Below are positions 7,319 to 14,729 of a stretch of DNA of 25,769 nt, piece after piece (the stretch's first letter is position 1; every line of letters starts with the position of its first letter). A program made the position numbers and the translations under genes. Source of the DNA: CAZRIP01 sp964600165 (lineage in GTDB: Bacteria; Elusimicrobiota; Elusimicrobia; UBA1565; UBA9628); the NCBI GenBank assembly GCA_964600165.1, contig CAZRIP010000048.1:1-25769 (forward strand), written 5' to 3'. Below the pieces are notes generated by a model. The model had not been told where the DNA came from and did no database searches. It saw only the letters and a program-made list of their open reading frames with translations.

Positions 7319-8624
7319 AGAGGACGAGGCCGGCCGGCCGGAAGCGCACGATCTTGACCGGCGAGCGGCCCCGGTTGCCCGCCGCGTCGCTGGCCCAGGC
7401 GCGGAACGAGAACAGGCCTCCGTCCACGGGCGCGACGAAGACCGGATCCGTCTCCGTCCACGCCGTCCAGCTTCCGCCCGTCCAGCGGCGAAACTCGTAG
7501 CGCAGGCTCTCCCGGTCGACGCCGGATTGGGCGTCCCAGGCGCGGGCCTTCAGCCGAAGCCTCGGGAGGGACGTCGAGGCGGGGGTTTCGAGCTCGACTT
7601 GCGGCGGCGCGTGGTCGACTTGCTTGTAGAAGTAGACGAAGAGCGCCGCGACGCGCGCGTAGGCCAGGGGCATCAGCACGCGGCCCTCGTCCTTGAGCTG
7701 CTCTTCCGTGAAATGCGTCTTGCGCCGGCTGCCTCGGTCGAGGTCTCCGTCCGCGCCGAGCGGCCCGGGACCGCTGCCGGCGTCGTAGTGATGCGTGATC
7801 TTCGCCGTCTCGCGAAACAGCGCGTAGAGCGAGTCGAAGGATTCGACGGGGCCGGACGGCAGCTTGCCCCAGTCCTGGAAGTGCTCGCCCATGTAGGTCT
7901 CGTACTTGTCCGAGTCGTGGAACGGATGCGGGTAGAGAAGATTGTGGGCGGGGACCGTCAGGTCCTCCAGGAGATGCGCGACGTGGCCGAGGTACCAATA
8001 GGCCTTGGCCTTGTCGCCCTTCGCGTAGAGGGCCAGGACGCCCTCGTCTTTGACGCCGCTGAAGTCGCCGCCGCCGCTCCAGCCGCCGTCGAACTTGCCG
8101 TCGAGGTCGTGGCCGCCGGTCCAGTACTTGTGGGCGCGCTCGACCGAGCTGTCGAAGCCGAGCCAGCCCGCGCCGTCGCCTTTTTTATAATCCCAGAAAT
8201 GCCGGTTAAAAGACATCAGCTCGTGCCACGGGTTCAAGAAGGGCTTGTCTTCCTCGAACGCCCCGGCGACGACGGTGTCGTGATTGGCCGAGCCGGGATG
8301 GTCGCCTGCCGCCTCGCCGATGAAGGACGCGAGCTCTCCGCCCGCGTAGCGCGAGGCGTAGTACGCGTAGGCGCTGCGCGTGATGAACATGTGCGCGACG
8401 GTGCTGTGCTCGTCGTGGACGGGCTCGTCCGGGTTCGGCGCGGGCTCGGCCGGATCCTCGACGGGGGAGCCCGCCGCCGGCGGCGGCGGGACGGCGGCGC
8501 TCGCCGCGGCCCAGCCGGCCTTGAAGTAGCGCTCGCGCAGCGAGGAGACGCGGCCGTCGAGCGCGGCTTGAGCGGGCGCGGCGGCCAGGAGCGCCAGCGC
8601 GCAGAGAGCGAGGGGAGCGTTCAT
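7284..8624 (-). CDS. Secreted zinc phospholipase C / P1-nuclease-like protein
   Basis: The start at 8624 gives 446 residues with a good signal peptide (MNAPLALCALALLAAAPAQA); a longer frame to 8660 would put a charged tail before it. A Pro-rich stretch (about 45-70) precedes an all-helical zinc domain. It contains H217-x3-D221-x5-H227 within YWYLGHVAHLLEDLTVPAHN, the same spacing as the H118/D122/H128 ligands of Bacillus cereus phospholipase C. The downstream HDSDKYE corresponds to the final ligand region. The last 100 residues resemble an Ig-like or fibronectin-like module (DAQSGVD, SDAAGNRG). The likely activity is phosphodiester or phospholipid hydrolysis outside the cytoplasm; the substrate is not evident. 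TAGAAT lies seven bases upstream of the start. Confidence 0.72.
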   Translation of the reverse strand: MNAPLALCALALLAAAPAQAALDGRVSSLRERYFKAGWAAASAAVPPPPAAGSPVEDPAEPAPNPDEPVHDEHSTVAHMFITRSAYAYYASRYAGGELASFIGEAAGDHPGSANHDTVVAGAFEEDKPFLNPWHELMSFNRHFWDYKKGDGAGWLGFDSSVERAHKYWTGGHDLDGKFDGGWSGGGDFSGVKDEGVLALYAKGDKAKAYWYLGHVAHLLEDLTVPAHNLLYPHPFHDSDKYETYMGEHFQDWGKLPSGPVESFDSLYALFRETAKITHHYDAGSGPGPLGADGDLDRGSRRKTHFTEEQLKDEGRVLMPLAYARVAALFVYFYKQVDHAPPQVELETPASTSLPRLRLKARAWDAQSGVDRESLRYEFRRWTGGSWTAWTETDPVFVAPVDGGLFSFRAWASDAAGNRGRSPVKIVRFRPAGLVLFRTSSSRAGRS

Positions 8625-8631
8625 GCGGCCG

Positions 8632-8637
8632 ATTCTA
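8632..8637 (-). promoter_or_regulatory. -10 element (TAGAAT) upstream of the phospholipase-like gene
   Basis: On the minus strand TAGAAT is followed by seven bases (CGGCCGC) and then the ATG at 8624. This is one base longer than the spacing seen elsewhere in the window, and there is no ribosome-binding site. Confidence 0.45.
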
Positions 8638-8690
8638 GGGAAAGGCGGAGCGCGGCGCAAGACCCTCGTGGGCCTATTTCAGCGGTTTTG

Positions 8691-9014
8691 TTACGCGACG
8701 TTGAACGACGTGCCGCAGGAGCACGTCGACTTGGCCTGGGGGTTCTGGACCTTGAAGCGCGACTCCATCATCGTTTCGACGTGGTCGACCTCGGAGCCGC
8801 CGATGAAAAAATCCGAGCGCGGGTCGACGACGGCTTTGGCGCCGAACGCCTCGCTGACGACGTCGTCGGGCTTGACCTCGTCGGCGAGCGCGACGTCATA
8901 GCTCATCCCGGAGCAGCCGCCGGCGCCGACTTTGACGCGCAGGACGGGCTTCTTGCCCTGGGCTTGGGCGAGCGCGAGGACCTTCTTCGCCGCCTTCTCG
9001 GTGAGGGTAATCAA
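8691..9014 (-). CDS. A-type iron-sulfur cluster carrier (IscA/ErpA-like), second of pair
   Basis: This 107-residue HesB/IscA-fold protein has the three conserved cluster-binding cysteines C34 (GGCSGMSY), C98 and C100 (STCSCGTSF). A-type carriers accept Fe-S clusters from a scaffold and deliver them to apo-enzymes. Its ATG overlaps the stop of the sister gene by four bases (ATGA), so the two are translated together. The glutamate-synthase-like protein and Mrp nearby are plausible Fe-S clients or partners, but no link is shown. It cannot be assigned specifically to IscA, ErpA or SufA from sequence alone. Confidence 0.88.
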   Translation of the reverse strand: MITLTEKAAKKVLALAQAQGKKPVLRVKVGAGGCSGMSYDVALADEVKPDDVVSEAFGAKAVVDPRSDFFIGGSEVDHVETMMESRFKVQNPQAKSTCSCGTSFNVA

Positions 9015-9334
9015 AACTGCTTGGACTTGCCGCAGCCGCAGGAGCTTTTTTCCTGCGGGTTCTTGATCTTGAAGCCGGAGCTCATCGCGTCCTCGCCGTA
9101 GTCGATGATCGCCTCGGCGAGGTAGGGGGCGCTGTTCTTGTCGACGATGACCTCGAAGCCGGTCTGCGGGATGACCTCGTCGTCGGCGCGCTTCTCGTCG
9201 AAGCCCAGGGCATACTCGAAGCCCGCGCAGCCGGAGGGCTTGAGCATGATCCGCAGGGCCTTGCCCTTGGCGGTCTCTTCGGCTTGAAAAAAAGAGGTGA
9301 TCTTCTCGACGGCCTTGGGGGTCAATGTGAGCAT
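9011..9334 (-). CDS. A-type iron-sulfur cluster carrier (IscA/ErpA-like), first of pair
   Basis: This is a HesB/IscA-fold protein with cluster-binding C36 (SGCAGFEY), C99 and C101 (SSCGCGKS). Three in-frame ATGs exist (9391, 9340, 9334). I choose 9334 for two reasons. It gives MLTLTPKAV, aligning residue for residue with the sister protein MITLTEKAA and giving the same length of 107. It also lies exactly six bases after a perfect TATAAT, whereas 9340 directly abuts it. The two copies are clearly diverged (PSGCAGFEY versus AGGCSGMSY), so they may serve different clients or form a heteromer, as described for some A-type pairs. Confidence 0.88.
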   Translation of the reverse strand: MLTLTPKAVEKITSFFQAEETAKGKALRIMLKPSGCAGFEYALGFDEKRADDEVIPQTGFEVIVDKNSAPYLAEAIIDYGEDAMSSGFKIKNPQEKSSCGCGKSKQF

Positions 9335-9340
9335 AGACAT

Positions 9341-9346
9341 ATTATA
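9341..9346 (-). promoter_or_regulatory. Consensus -10 element (TATAAT) for the A-type carrier pair
   Basis: A perfect TATAAT on the minus strand lies six bases (ATGTCT) before the ATG at 9334. No good -35 hexamer is seen 16-18 bases upstream. The element overlaps the alternative longer reading frame, which argues against the longer start. Confidence 0.65.
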
Positions 9347-9398
9347 CCCGTCGGCGAGGTGGCGCGCCAGGGGATAATTCCGGTCCCCCAACTTCAGG

Positions 9399-10172
9399 TC
9401 AGTGCCACTGGTCTTCGGCTTGGGAGGGGCTGACGCTCGGCCTCTCCGCCCGGGGCTTGGCCTTGGGTTTCGGGTTGGGTTTGGGCTCGGCGGGAGCCGC
9501 GGCGTCCTCGGCGGGGGCGTCTTGGCCTTCGTCGGCGGCCGCGGCTTTCGCGGGCTTTTGGGGGGAATCGACGACGACGGAGTTCTCGGGATCGCGCAGG
9601 CTCTTCTTGTTGTCTTCCCAGCTCTGCTCGGCGTCGGCGACGAAGTCGGAGCGTTCCTTCTCCTGGTCGGCCGCGAATTCCTTCCAGCGCGCGTCGCGCG
9701 ACGCGAAGAACTCGGTCATCTTGTTCTTCTGCTGGGACTCGAACGCCTTGATGACGTCGGTTTGCAGCTTCTCGAAGTTGGCGATCGTGAGCGGATAGTC
9801 CTTGGGGTCGAGGGAGGCGAGCGACTCGAAGAGGTCGAGGGTCTGACGCGTGATCCGGATCTCGAACTGCTCGCGCTCGTCGCGCACCTTATCCCAGAAC
9901 GAGGTCCAGACCGACTGCTCTTTCGCGAAGAAATCGACGCGGACCTGATGCGCCTCCTTGATCTTCTTGAGCCGCTCCTTCAGATAGAACTCGAAGCGCT
10001 TCTTGTCTACGCCCTTGGACGCGGCGAGGGCCGCGTCGTCTTGCGCGTCGGCCTCGGCCGCGGGCGCGGGCTTGACTTTTCTCTTGGCGGGCGCGGCCCA
10101 GGCGGCGCCCGTTGCGGCCGCGAGCGCGGCGATCGCGACGGCGAGGATTCCCACGGCCCAACGAGTCGTCAT
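9399..10172 (-). CDS. Secreted, highly charged helical protein of unknown function
   Basis: I do not recognise a family. The 257-residue product has a signal peptide (about residues 1-28, ending AAWA) and then a region (about 50-185) rich in Lys, Glu, Phe and Trp with strong helical or coiled-coil character (KERLKKIKEAHQ, DKVRDEREQFE). It ends in a low-complexity Ala/Pro/Lys tail (PAEPKPNPKPKAKP). Periplasmic location is inferred. Two ATGs compete: 10172 has a GGAG eight bases upstream, while 10178 has it only two bases away, so 10172 is preferred. It is divergent from glnN with about 195 bp between. Confidence 0.65.
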   Translation of the reverse strand: MTTRWAVGILAVAIAALAAATGAAWAAPAKRKVKPAPAAEADAQDDAALAASKGVDKKRFEFYLKERLKKIKEAHQVRVDFFAKEQSVWTSFWDKVRDEREQFEIRITRQTLDLFESLASLDPKDYPLTIANFEKLQTDVIKAFESQQKNKMTEFFASRDARWKEFAADQEKERSDFVADAEQSWEDNKKSLRDPENSVVVDSPQKPAKAAAADEGQDAPAEDAAAPAEPKPNPKPKAKPRAERPSVSPSQAEDQWH

Positions 10173-10300
10173 GCGCATGGCTCCGTATTTTTTGAAGGTC
10201 TCGGTCCCGTCATTCTGCTGATTTTATATTACGATTTTATTGCTCCTGCAAGAAGAGGCCGTCATCCGGCCGGAACTTGCGTCTCCGACGTGAAAATTCC

Positions 10301-10306
10301 TATCAT
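10301..10306 (+). promoter_or_regulatory. Candidate glnN promoter (-10 TATCAT, -35 TTGCGT)
   Basis: TATCAT at 10301-10306 is preceded at 18 bp by TTGCGT (10277-10282), which matches the first half of a -35 box. It would give a leader of about 55 bases ending in the AAGGAG ribosome-binding site at 10357. No sigma-54 GG/GC pair at the right spacing and no obvious glnA riboswitch fold was seen. A further AT-rich island at 10222-10243 may serve the divergent gene. Confidence 0.4.
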
Positions 10307-10367
10307 GACTCAGGTCCAACATCCGTGGCTCGCCATCAATCGCCGGCACATTTAACAAGGAGAGAGA

Positions 10368-12566
10368 ATGCCCTATCCGCGCGTCGAAGGAAGCTTGATG
10401 CCTATGCCCTCTAAATCCGCCCTCAGCAACGGCTCTCACAACGCCTCGCAGACGCCCAAGGTCTCCGACTATTTCGGCTGCAACGTTTTCGGGCCCGAGA
10501 CGATGAAGCTCCTGCTGCCCAAGGAGACCTACCGCAAGGTCCAGGACGCGATCAACCGCGGCAAGCGCTTCGACCTCGAAGTCGCGAATACCGTCGCCTC
10601 GGCGATGAAGACGTGGGCGATCAGCAAGGGCGCCACGCACTACTGCCACTGGTTCCAGCCGATGACCGGCGCCACCGCCGAGAAGCACGACTCCTTCATG
10701 GAGCCGATCGGCGAGGGCAACGTCCTCGAGGTTTTCTCGGGCAAGCAGCTCGTCCAGGCGGAGCCCGACGCCTCCTCCTTCCCGTCGGGCGGCCTGCGCG
10801 CGACCTTCGAGGCCCGCGGCTATACGGCTTGGGACCCGACGTCTCCCGCGTTCATCCTCGAGAACCCGGGCGGCTCGACGCTCTGCATCCCGACGATCTT
10901 CGTCAGCTACACCGGCGAGTCGTTGGACACGAAGACTCCGCTCCTGCGCTCGATCGAGGCGATGAACACCGCCGCGCTCGGCATCCTGAAGTATTTCAAG
11001 AGCGACGCGACCAAGGTCGTCTCGACGCTGGGCGCGGAGCAGGAATATTTCTTGATCGACGCCGACTATTATAAGAAGCGGCCCGACCTGATCCTCGCCG
11101 AGCGCACGCTCTTCGGCGCGGCCTCGCCCAAGGGCCAGCAGCTCGAGGACCATTACTTCGGCACGATCAAGGACCGCGTCTTCTCGTTCATGACGGATTT
11201 CGAGAGCGAGTGCTACAAGCTCGGCATTCCGCTCAAGACCCGGCACAACGAGGTCGCGCCCAATCAGTTCGAGGTCGCGCCGGTCTTCGAAGAGGCGAAC
11301 GTCGCCACCGACCACAACCAGCTCGTCATGGACATGATGCGCCGCGTCGCGGCTCGCCACAAGCTGGCCTGCCTTCTCTATGAGAAGCCTTTCGCGGGCG
11401 TCAACGGCAACGGCAAGCACAACAACTGGTCGCTCGGAACCGACACCGGAAAGAACCTGCTGACGCCCGGCGACTCGCCGAGCGCCAACGTGCAGTTCTT
11501 GATCTTCCTCGTGTCCATCATCAAGGCGGTCAAGGACCACTCGCTCCTCTTGCGCGCGTCGATCGCGAGCTCGGGCAACGACCACCGGCTGGGCGCCAAC
11601 GAGGCGCCGCCGGCCATCATGTCTATCTTCTTGGGCGAGCAGCTCACGAAAGTCTTGAGCGACATGGAGCGCGGCGTGACCTCGAAAGATACCGACGAGG
11701 AATGGATGTCGTTCGGCATCGACAAGATCCCGACGATCTTGAAGGACAACACCGACCGCAACCGGACCTCGCCCTTCGCCTTCACGGGCAACAAGTTCGA
11801 GTTTCGCGCGGTAGGCTCCTCCTTCAACAACGCCGGCCCGATCACCGTCCTCAACACGATCGTCGCCAATCAGCTCCTCGAGACCAAGAAGCTCATCGAC
11901 GAGAAGATGAAGGGCAAGAAGCAGTTCAAGGACGCCGTCATCGAGGTCCTGCGCAAGCTCTACAAGGAGAGCAAGGGCGTCTGCTTCGAGGGCAACAACT
12001 ACTCCGCCGAGTGGCAGGCCGAGGCGCAGAAGCGCGGCCTCCCGAACGTCAAGACGACTCCCGAGGCGCTGGAAGGCTACAACCTCAAGGAGACGGTCAA
12101 GATGTTCGAGAAGCTCGGAGTCCTGTCCGAGGTCGAGAGCCACTCGCGCTATCACATCAAGCTCGAGAAGTACGCGAAGGACATCGACATCGAGGCCAAG
12201 CTGATCGTCGAGCTCGTCAACACGATGTTCGTGCCGACGGCCGTGCGCTACCAGAGCGAGCTCGTCGCCCTGGTCAAGGGCTTGTCCGACGTCGGCATCA
12301 AAGGCGCCGGCGTCCAGTCGCAGACGGAGCTCCTGTCGCAGCTGGCGACCAAGGTCGCCGAGATGCGCAAAGGCGTCGAGTCGCTCGAGAAGGCGCTCGC
12401 CGCCGCCGATAAGACCGAGGACGTCCGCGAGAAGGCGCTGGCCTACTGCCACAAGGTCAAGCCGCTCTTCGACACGATCCGCGGCGCCGTCGACGCGCTC
12501 GAGGGCCTGGTCCCGGCCGATCAGTGGCCGATGCCCAAGTACCGCGAGATGCTGTTCATCATCTAG
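10368..12566 (+). CDS. glnN: Glutamine synthetase type III
   Basis: This 732-residue protein has the normal length of GSIII, well above the 440-470 residues of GSI. It makes glutamine from glutamate, ammonia and ATP in the cytoplasm. Recognisable blocks in order are YFGCNVFG, HYCHWFQPMTG and KHDSF (the GSIII substrate region), GAEQEYFLID, RHNEVAPNQFEVAPVFE, the GNGKHNNWSLG ammonium/glutamate site, and SSGNDHRLGANEAPPAI. A long C-terminal helical region follows (LLSQLATKVAEMRKGVE). Start at ATG 10368 is set by AAGGAGAGAGA just upstream. It is monocistronic and ends in a strong terminator. GSIII is patchily distributed (Bacteroidota, cyanobacteria, some Firmicutes, spirochaetes and others). Confidence 0.96.
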   Translation: MPYPRVEGSLMPMPSKSALSNGSHNASQTPKVSDYFGCNVFGPETMKLLLPKETYRKVQDAINRGKRFDLEVANTVASAMKTWAISKGATHYCHWFQPMTGATAEKHDSFMEPIGEGNVLEVFSGKQLVQAEPDASSFPSGGLRATFEARGYTAWDPTSPAFILENPGGSTLCIPTIFVSYTGESLDTKTPLLRSIEAMNTAALGILKYFKSDATKVVSTLGAEQEYFLIDADYYKKRPDLILAERTLFGAASPKGQQLEDHYFGTIKDRVFSFMTDFESECYKLGIPLKTRHNEVAPNQFEVAPVFEEANVATDHNQLVMDMMRRVAARHKLACLLYEKPFAGVNGNGKHNNWSLGTDTGKNLLTPGDSPSANVQFLIFLVSIIKAVKDHSLLLRASIASSGNDHRLGANEAPPAIMSIFLGEQLTKVLSDMERGVTSKDTDEEWMSFGIDKIPTILKDNTDRNRTSPFAFTGNKFEFRAVGSSFNNAGPITVLNTIVANQLLETKKLIDEKMKGKKQFKDAVIEVLRKLYKESKGVCFEGNNYSAEWQAEAQKRGLPNVKTTPEALEGYNLKETVKMFEKLGVLSEVESHSRYHIKLEKYAKDIDIEAKLIVELVNTMFVPTAVRYQSELVALVKGLSDVGIKGAGVQSQTELLSQLATKVAEMRKGVESLEKALAAADKTEDVREKALAYCHKVKPLFDTIRGAVDALEGLVPADQWPMPKYREMLFII

Positions 12567-12591
12567 CTTAAGCCGCAACGCGTCGCGATCG

Positions 12592-12630
12592 GGGCCCTCG
12601 TGCACCGTCTGCACGGGGGCCCTCGATTTT
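12592..12630 (+). terminator. Rho-independent terminator after glnN
   Basis: A 13-bp stem (arms 12592-12604 and 12610-12622, one G-T wobble) closes a five-base loop CCGTC and is followed by CTCGATTTT. It lies 26 bp after the glnN stop. Confidence 0.8.
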
Positions 12631-12640
12631 GAGCCGACTT

Positions 12641-12664
12641 GTCATCCGCCACGTGGCGGATGAC
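12641..12664. repeat. REP-like perfect palindrome, copy 1
   Basis: This 24-bp perfect inverted repeat has half-site GTCATCCGCCAC with no spacer. The outer ten bases of each arm and the following GACGAAC are almost identical to a second copy at 18161-18182, while the central four bases differ (ACGT here, GCGC there). It sits between the glnN terminator and the MFS gene. It has no T-run after it, so it is not a terminator by itself. Confidence 0.75.
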
Positions 12665-12690
12665 GAACGGATTCCCGTGGAAATCGGACT

Positions 12691-13899
12691 ATGAAAGGCT
12701 GGCTCGAATTAAAGAAACTGCCGCGCCGCGTGTGGGTGTTGAGCGCGGCGGCGCTCGTCAACCGCTTCGGGACGATGGCGCTGCCGTTCTTGACGCTCTA
12801 TCTGACGTCGGCGCTGGGCTGGACGGCGCCGCGCGCGGCCGCCATGCTCGCGCTCTACGGCGGCGTGGCGCTCGTCGCCGGCCCCTGGGCCGGGCGCCTG
12901 AGCGATCGCTTCGGCGCGGCGCGCATCGCCCGCTTCAGCCTCGTCGGGGCGGGCTTGCTCGCCCTCGTCTTCCCGCTCGCGCGCTCGGCGGCGTCGGTGG
13001 CCGCGATGACGGTCCTTTGGGCCGTCTTCTCCGAGGCGTTTCGCCCCGCGAACATGACGGCCGTCACCGAAAGCGCGCCGCCGGAGCTGCGCAAGCCCGC
13101 CTTCGCGCTGCACCGCGCCGCCGTCAACCTCGGCATGAGCGTAGGCCCGGCGCTCGGCGGGTTTCTGGCCGCGAAATCGTATCTCTGGCTCTGGATCATC
13201 GACGGGCTGACCTCGCTTGCCTCCGCCGTCGTCTTGTGGCGCGGGCTCGAGGATCTCGAGCTCGTCGCGCCGACGGAGCGCGAGCGCGGCGCCTCCGTCT
13301 CCGCCCTGCGCGACCCGAGGCTCTTGTGGTTTCTTGTCGCGAGCCTGCCGATCTCGATCGTCTTCTTCCAGCTGGACTCGGGCTTGCCTCTCTTTCTCGT
13401 GCGCAACCTGCGCTTGAGCCCGGCCGCGTACGGCCTGACGTTCACGGTCAACACGCTCCTGATCGTGGCGATCGAGATCCCCTTGAACGCGGCGACGGCG
13501 CTTTGGCCTCATGCGCGCACGCTGGCGACGGGCGCCGTCTTGTTCGGCTTGGGCTTCGGCGCGTACGGCTTGTCGAGCGGCCTGGCCACCGCGCTGCTCG
13601 CCACCGCCGTCTGGACTTTCGGAGAGATGATCTTCATGCCGGGCGGCAGCGCCTACGTCGCGGCGATCTCGCCGGACGCCCGGCGCGGCGAGTACATGGG
13701 CCTCTACATCATGTCGTTTAGCTTGGGCTTTACGATCGGACCGTGGCTCGGCACGCTGGCGCTCGAGCGGCTCGGGCCCGGCGCGCTCTGGTCCGGCTGC
13801 CTCGCCGTCAGCTTGTTCTCGGCGCGGTGCCTCTCGAAAGTCCGCGAGCCTCAGGCCGCGGCGGCCGCTTGTGAAAACGCCTCGCCCGCGCCGCTGTAG
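12691..13899 (+). CDS. Major facilitator superfamily transporter
   Basis: This 402-residue membrane protein has about 12 predicted helices. The MFS loop 2-3 signature is visible as GPWAGRLSDRFGAARI (about residues 67-82). A second-half counterpart is weak, but the GPALGGFLA and GPWLGTLAL motifs of helices 5 and 11 are typical of the drug/H+ antiporter (DHA1) branch, to which MdtH-like exporters belong. The substrate cannot be told. The start at 12691 follows an in-frame stop at 12661. Unlike its neighbours it shows neither a ribosome-binding site nor a good -10 at six bases; GGAAAT occupies that position. The 3' end overlaps the opposing small gene by 49 bp. Confidence 0.85.
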   Translation: MKGWLELKKLPRRVWVLSAAALVNRFGTMALPFLTLYLTSALGWTAPRAAAMLALYGGVALVAGPWAGRLSDRFGAARIARFSLVGAGLLALVFPLARSAASVAAMTVLWAVFSEAFRPANMTAVTESAPPELRKPAFALHRAAVNLGMSVGPALGGFLAAKSYLWLWIIDGLTSLASAVVLWRGLEDLELVAPTERERGASVSALRDPRLLWFLVASLPISIVFFQLDSGLPLFLVRNLRLSPAAYGLTFTVNTLLIVAIEIPLNAATALWPHARTLATGAVLFGLGFGAYGLSSGLATALLATAVWTFGEMIFMPGGSAYVAAISPDARRGEYMGLYIMSFSLGFTIGPWLGTLALERLGPGALWSGCLAVSLFSARCLSKVREPQAAAAACENASPAPL

Positions 13900-14255
13900 C
13901 GCCGTTCGAGCTTTTTCTGGATGTCGGCGAGCTGGGGCGACGGCAGGGACTTGCCGGCCCGCGCCATCCCGGCGAGCGCGGCGTTGAGCAGCGCCGCGGG
14001 CTCTAGATCCGTCGCGTTCTTGCCGTCGCAGACCGCGCTGACGATCATGACGGCGCCGCAGCCGAGGTCCTGGTCGGCGCGGGCCAGCGCCTTCATGGCC
14101 GCGCCGCAGGCGTCGGTGACGATAGCCGCGGCCTGCTCGGGGTGCGTTTGGCACGCCTCGCTGATCGTTCGGCGGACGAGCCCGGCGGCGACGGCGCAGG
14201 GATTCGGGACCTGGGACAGCTGGACCTCGCTAAACGGGTCGACGATGGTCTCCAT
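13851..14255 (-). CDS. Conserved-looking small protein of unknown function
   Basis: I do not recognise this 134-residue protein. It lacks a signal peptide, is predicted mostly helical, and has five cysteines (positions about 20, 35, 50, 66 and 76) embedded in Ala-rich helices (NPCAVAAGLVRRT, TDACGAAMKALA). A genuine gene is supported by a TAACCT ending six bases before the ATG at 14255 and by its divergent arrangement with the response regulator. Its last 16 codons lie on the complement of the MFS gene end, so the C-terminal Ala-rich tail may be a by-product of that overlap. Confidence 0.55.
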   Translation of the reverse strand: METIVDPFSEVQLSQVPNPCAVAAGLVRRTISEACQTHPEQAAAIVTDACGAAMKALARADQDLGCGAVMIVSAVCDGKNATDLEPAALLNAALAGMARAGKSLPSPQLADIQKKLERRYSGAGEAFSQAAAAA

Positions 14256-14261
14256 GGGGAA

Positions 14262-14267
14262 AGGTTA
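14262..14267 (-). promoter_or_regulatory. -10 element (TAACCT) of a probable leaderless promoter
   Basis: On the minus strand TAACCT is followed by TTCCCC and then the ATG at 14255. There is no ribosome-binding site. Confidence 0.4.
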
Positions 14268-14336
14268 ACCGGGAAACCGGGTCCGACCCAGCCCCGAGGC
14301 GTCAGGAAATGTCGCTTCGGGTCGGCGGCGATTTGC

Positions 14337-14342
14337 TATGGT
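14337..14342 (+). promoter_or_regulatory. -10 element (TATGGT) of a probable leaderless promoter
   Basis: TTTGC-TATGGT ends six bases (GGTGCG) before the ATG at 14349. The TTGC immediately before the hexamer recurs at 18253, 24386 and, on the minus strand, 19238. Confidence 0.5.
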
Positions 14343-14348
14343 GGTGCG

Positions 14349-14729
14349 ATGGCGCTGATCCTGATCGCCGAGGACGACTTCGCGATCGCCGCGGTGCTCG
14401 AGGAGTTCCTCAAGAAAAAGGGCCACCACGTCGTCGTGGCTCACGACGGGGCGACGGCGGCGCAGAAAGCGCAAGAGACGCGCCCGGACCTCATCATCAG
14501 CGACGTGCACATGCCCGGGCTCTACGGGCCGACGGCTTTCCGCTCCCTGCCGGACGCGATGACGGGGAAGATCCCGGTCATCTTCATCACCGGGCTTCCC
14601 GAGGAACAGGCCCGAAAAGTCACGATCCTGCCGCCCGCGGCCAAGGGCCGCCTGCTCAAAAAGCCGCTCGACCTCGACGTTCTCGCGTCGACGATCGCCG
14701 AGCTGCTCGGCGGAAGATCGGCGAGCTAG
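14349..14729 (+). CDS. Single-domain response regulator (CheY-like)
   Basis: This 126-residue receiver domain stands alone. The acidic pocket is D9/D10 (AEDD), the phosphoacceptor D52 (IISDVHMPG), the switch residue T81 (FITG) and the conserved lysine K105 (LLKKPLD). There is no output domain, so it acts through protein contacts, or as a phosphate shuttle, with a histidine kinase encoded elsewhere. The helix 4 region has an insertion-like PEEQARKVTILPPAAKGR. The ATG at 14349 is preferred over upstream in-frame codons because it starts exactly at the fold and follows TATGGT by six bases. Its stop shares CTAG with the opposing Omp85 gene. Confidence 0.88.
   Translation: MALILIAEDDFAIAAVLEEFLKKKGHHVVVAHDGATAAQKAQETRPDLIISDVHMPGLYGPTAFRSLPDAMTGKIPVIFITGLPEEQARKVTILPPAAKGRLLKKPLDLDVLASTIAELLGGRSAS

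Noticed and set aside
7527..9101. A 524-codon plus-strand open frame across the phospholipase and Fe-S carrier genes
   Set aside because: It spans several well-supported opposite-strand genes and their promoters, and its sequence is typical of a mirror frame.
10179..10367. Possible sigma-54 site or glutamine riboswitch upstream of glnN
   Set aside because: No GG-N10-GC pair with consensus context and no convincing conserved fold was found by eye; only an ordinary -10 candidate is reported.
10224..12614. A 796-codon open frame antisense to glnN
   Set aside because: It is a by-product of high-GC codon bias in the glutamine synthetase gene; its product is a low-information Leu/Asp/Arg/Val-rich sequence with no domain.
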